A stretch of DNA of 64,000 nucleotides, from assembly GCA_035582835.1 (NCBI GenBank), contig JAYKAV010002761.1, forward strand, positions 481,674 to 545,673, in the 5' to 3' direction. Origin of the DNA: Phoebastria nigripes (lineage: Eukaryota; Chordata; Aves; Procellariiformes; Diomedeidae). The notes under the pieces were generated by a model. It had not been told where the DNA came from and did not search any database. It saw nothing but the letters and a program-made list of their open reading frames with translations. The position numbers and the translations under genes were made by a program. Below are positions 63,464-64,000 of this stretch, piece by piece. Numbering within the stretch: the stretch's first letter is position 1; each line of letters opens with the position of its first letter.

Positions 63464-64000
63464 GTAAGAAAATCTCTTCCCCCCCTCCACTCCTTACTGC
63501 ATGCTGTATTTGCTCATGAAATGGTATCATGTTATCGTATAGAGATAATATTATTTCTGGGTATACAAAGGTTACAGCTGACTTTATTCACTTGTTCTTA
63601 CTGTTGAGGTGTACCCTGCTTCTGCCTAGATGAGGAAAGGGGATGTTTTTAAATTTAAAAAAAAAAAAATCATTGCAATTTCAGAGCAAAGTAAGAATAA
63701 TTATTACAGTAAATTAAACAGTTTTCATTATACATGTCTGAGTAAAAAAAGAGATTTCTGTAGTAGAAATGTACTTCCAAGAACATTTTGGAGCAGTTCT
63801 CAAGTGCTCCCTTATTGTTTCATTTCGGTTGGTTTCCTCATATTTGTGCTTACATAAGCAGAGTGTAGAATCCCTTTCTTTCTGTCAAAAAGAAGCAGTA
63901 CATTGAAATTCTCCATGCAGAAGCTGCTTAAAAACAAAAGTGATGATTGTCTCTTATTTACAACTTAATTTGTTGTTGATGCAGAGTACACTGAGCATAA
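63464..64000 (+). other. PROX1: PROX1 intron 3, 5' part
   Basis: The intron begins GTAAGAAAATC, a conventional U2-type donor, and continues past the window end. It is AT-rich with an A12 run at 63,658-63,669. No exon or recognisable element is seen in the 537 bases present. Confidence 0.85.

Overview
The window is vertebrate nuclear DNA, almost certainly from a bird. It holds the 5' half of PROX1, the homeo-Prospero transcription factor gene, on the + strand, preceded by a long gene-free flank. The bird assignment rests on several CR1 LINE fragments, two of which end in the avian-type 3' tail (a conserved hairpin, then ATTCTATG-like octamers), on the sparse repeat content, and on a PROX1 coding exon whose second half is very GC-rich. 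A turtle or crocodilian source is less likely but not excluded.

Layout. Positions 1-44,400 carry no recognisable protein-coding gene. They hold CR1 fragments (1-290, 4,670-6,440, 8,232-8,310, 23,926-24,363), a few microsatellites, old palindromic sauropsid-type repeats, an assembly gap inside a GAGGA satellite (31 N at 41,470-41,500), a long purine tract (41,675-41,905), and non-repetitive AT-rich blocks that look like distal enhancers. From about 44,400 to 47,530 the sequence is a large CpG island with an inverted CCAAT box and paired CRE-like sites, followed by the probable non-coding first exon of PROX1, ending at a GTAAGT donor at 47,477. Intron 1 runs to 55,006.

PROX1 coding exon 2 (start codon 55,074, end 56,795) encodes residues 1-574: the N-terminal NLS, two nuclear-receptor boxes, a Q-rich coiled coil, an acidic stretch and the SUMO site. 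It is joined to exon 3 (63,356-63,463; residues 575-610, the start of the homeo-Prospero domain) across a 6,560-bp intron. This intron begins ATATCCTTTT, ends CCTAC and has a near-consensus U12 branch site 15 bases from its 3' end, so it is a minor-spliceosome AT-AC intron. The remaining exons, with the rest of the homeodomain and the Prospero domain, lie beyond 64,000.

The most interesting signals concern how the gene is expressed. The slow-splicing U12 intron, if retained, adds seven residues and a stop; an AATAAA lies about 120 bases further on, so a DNA-binding-domain-less PROX1 is conceivable. A three-codon upstream ORF ends 10 bases before the start codon. Motif clusters about 11 kb and 6 kb upstream, and a tandem ATTGAT (ONECUT-like) pair inside the U12 intron, are candidate enhancers. 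I found no tRNA, rRNA, CRISPR array or virus gene. All regulatory calls are motif reading only; no alignment or expression data were available.
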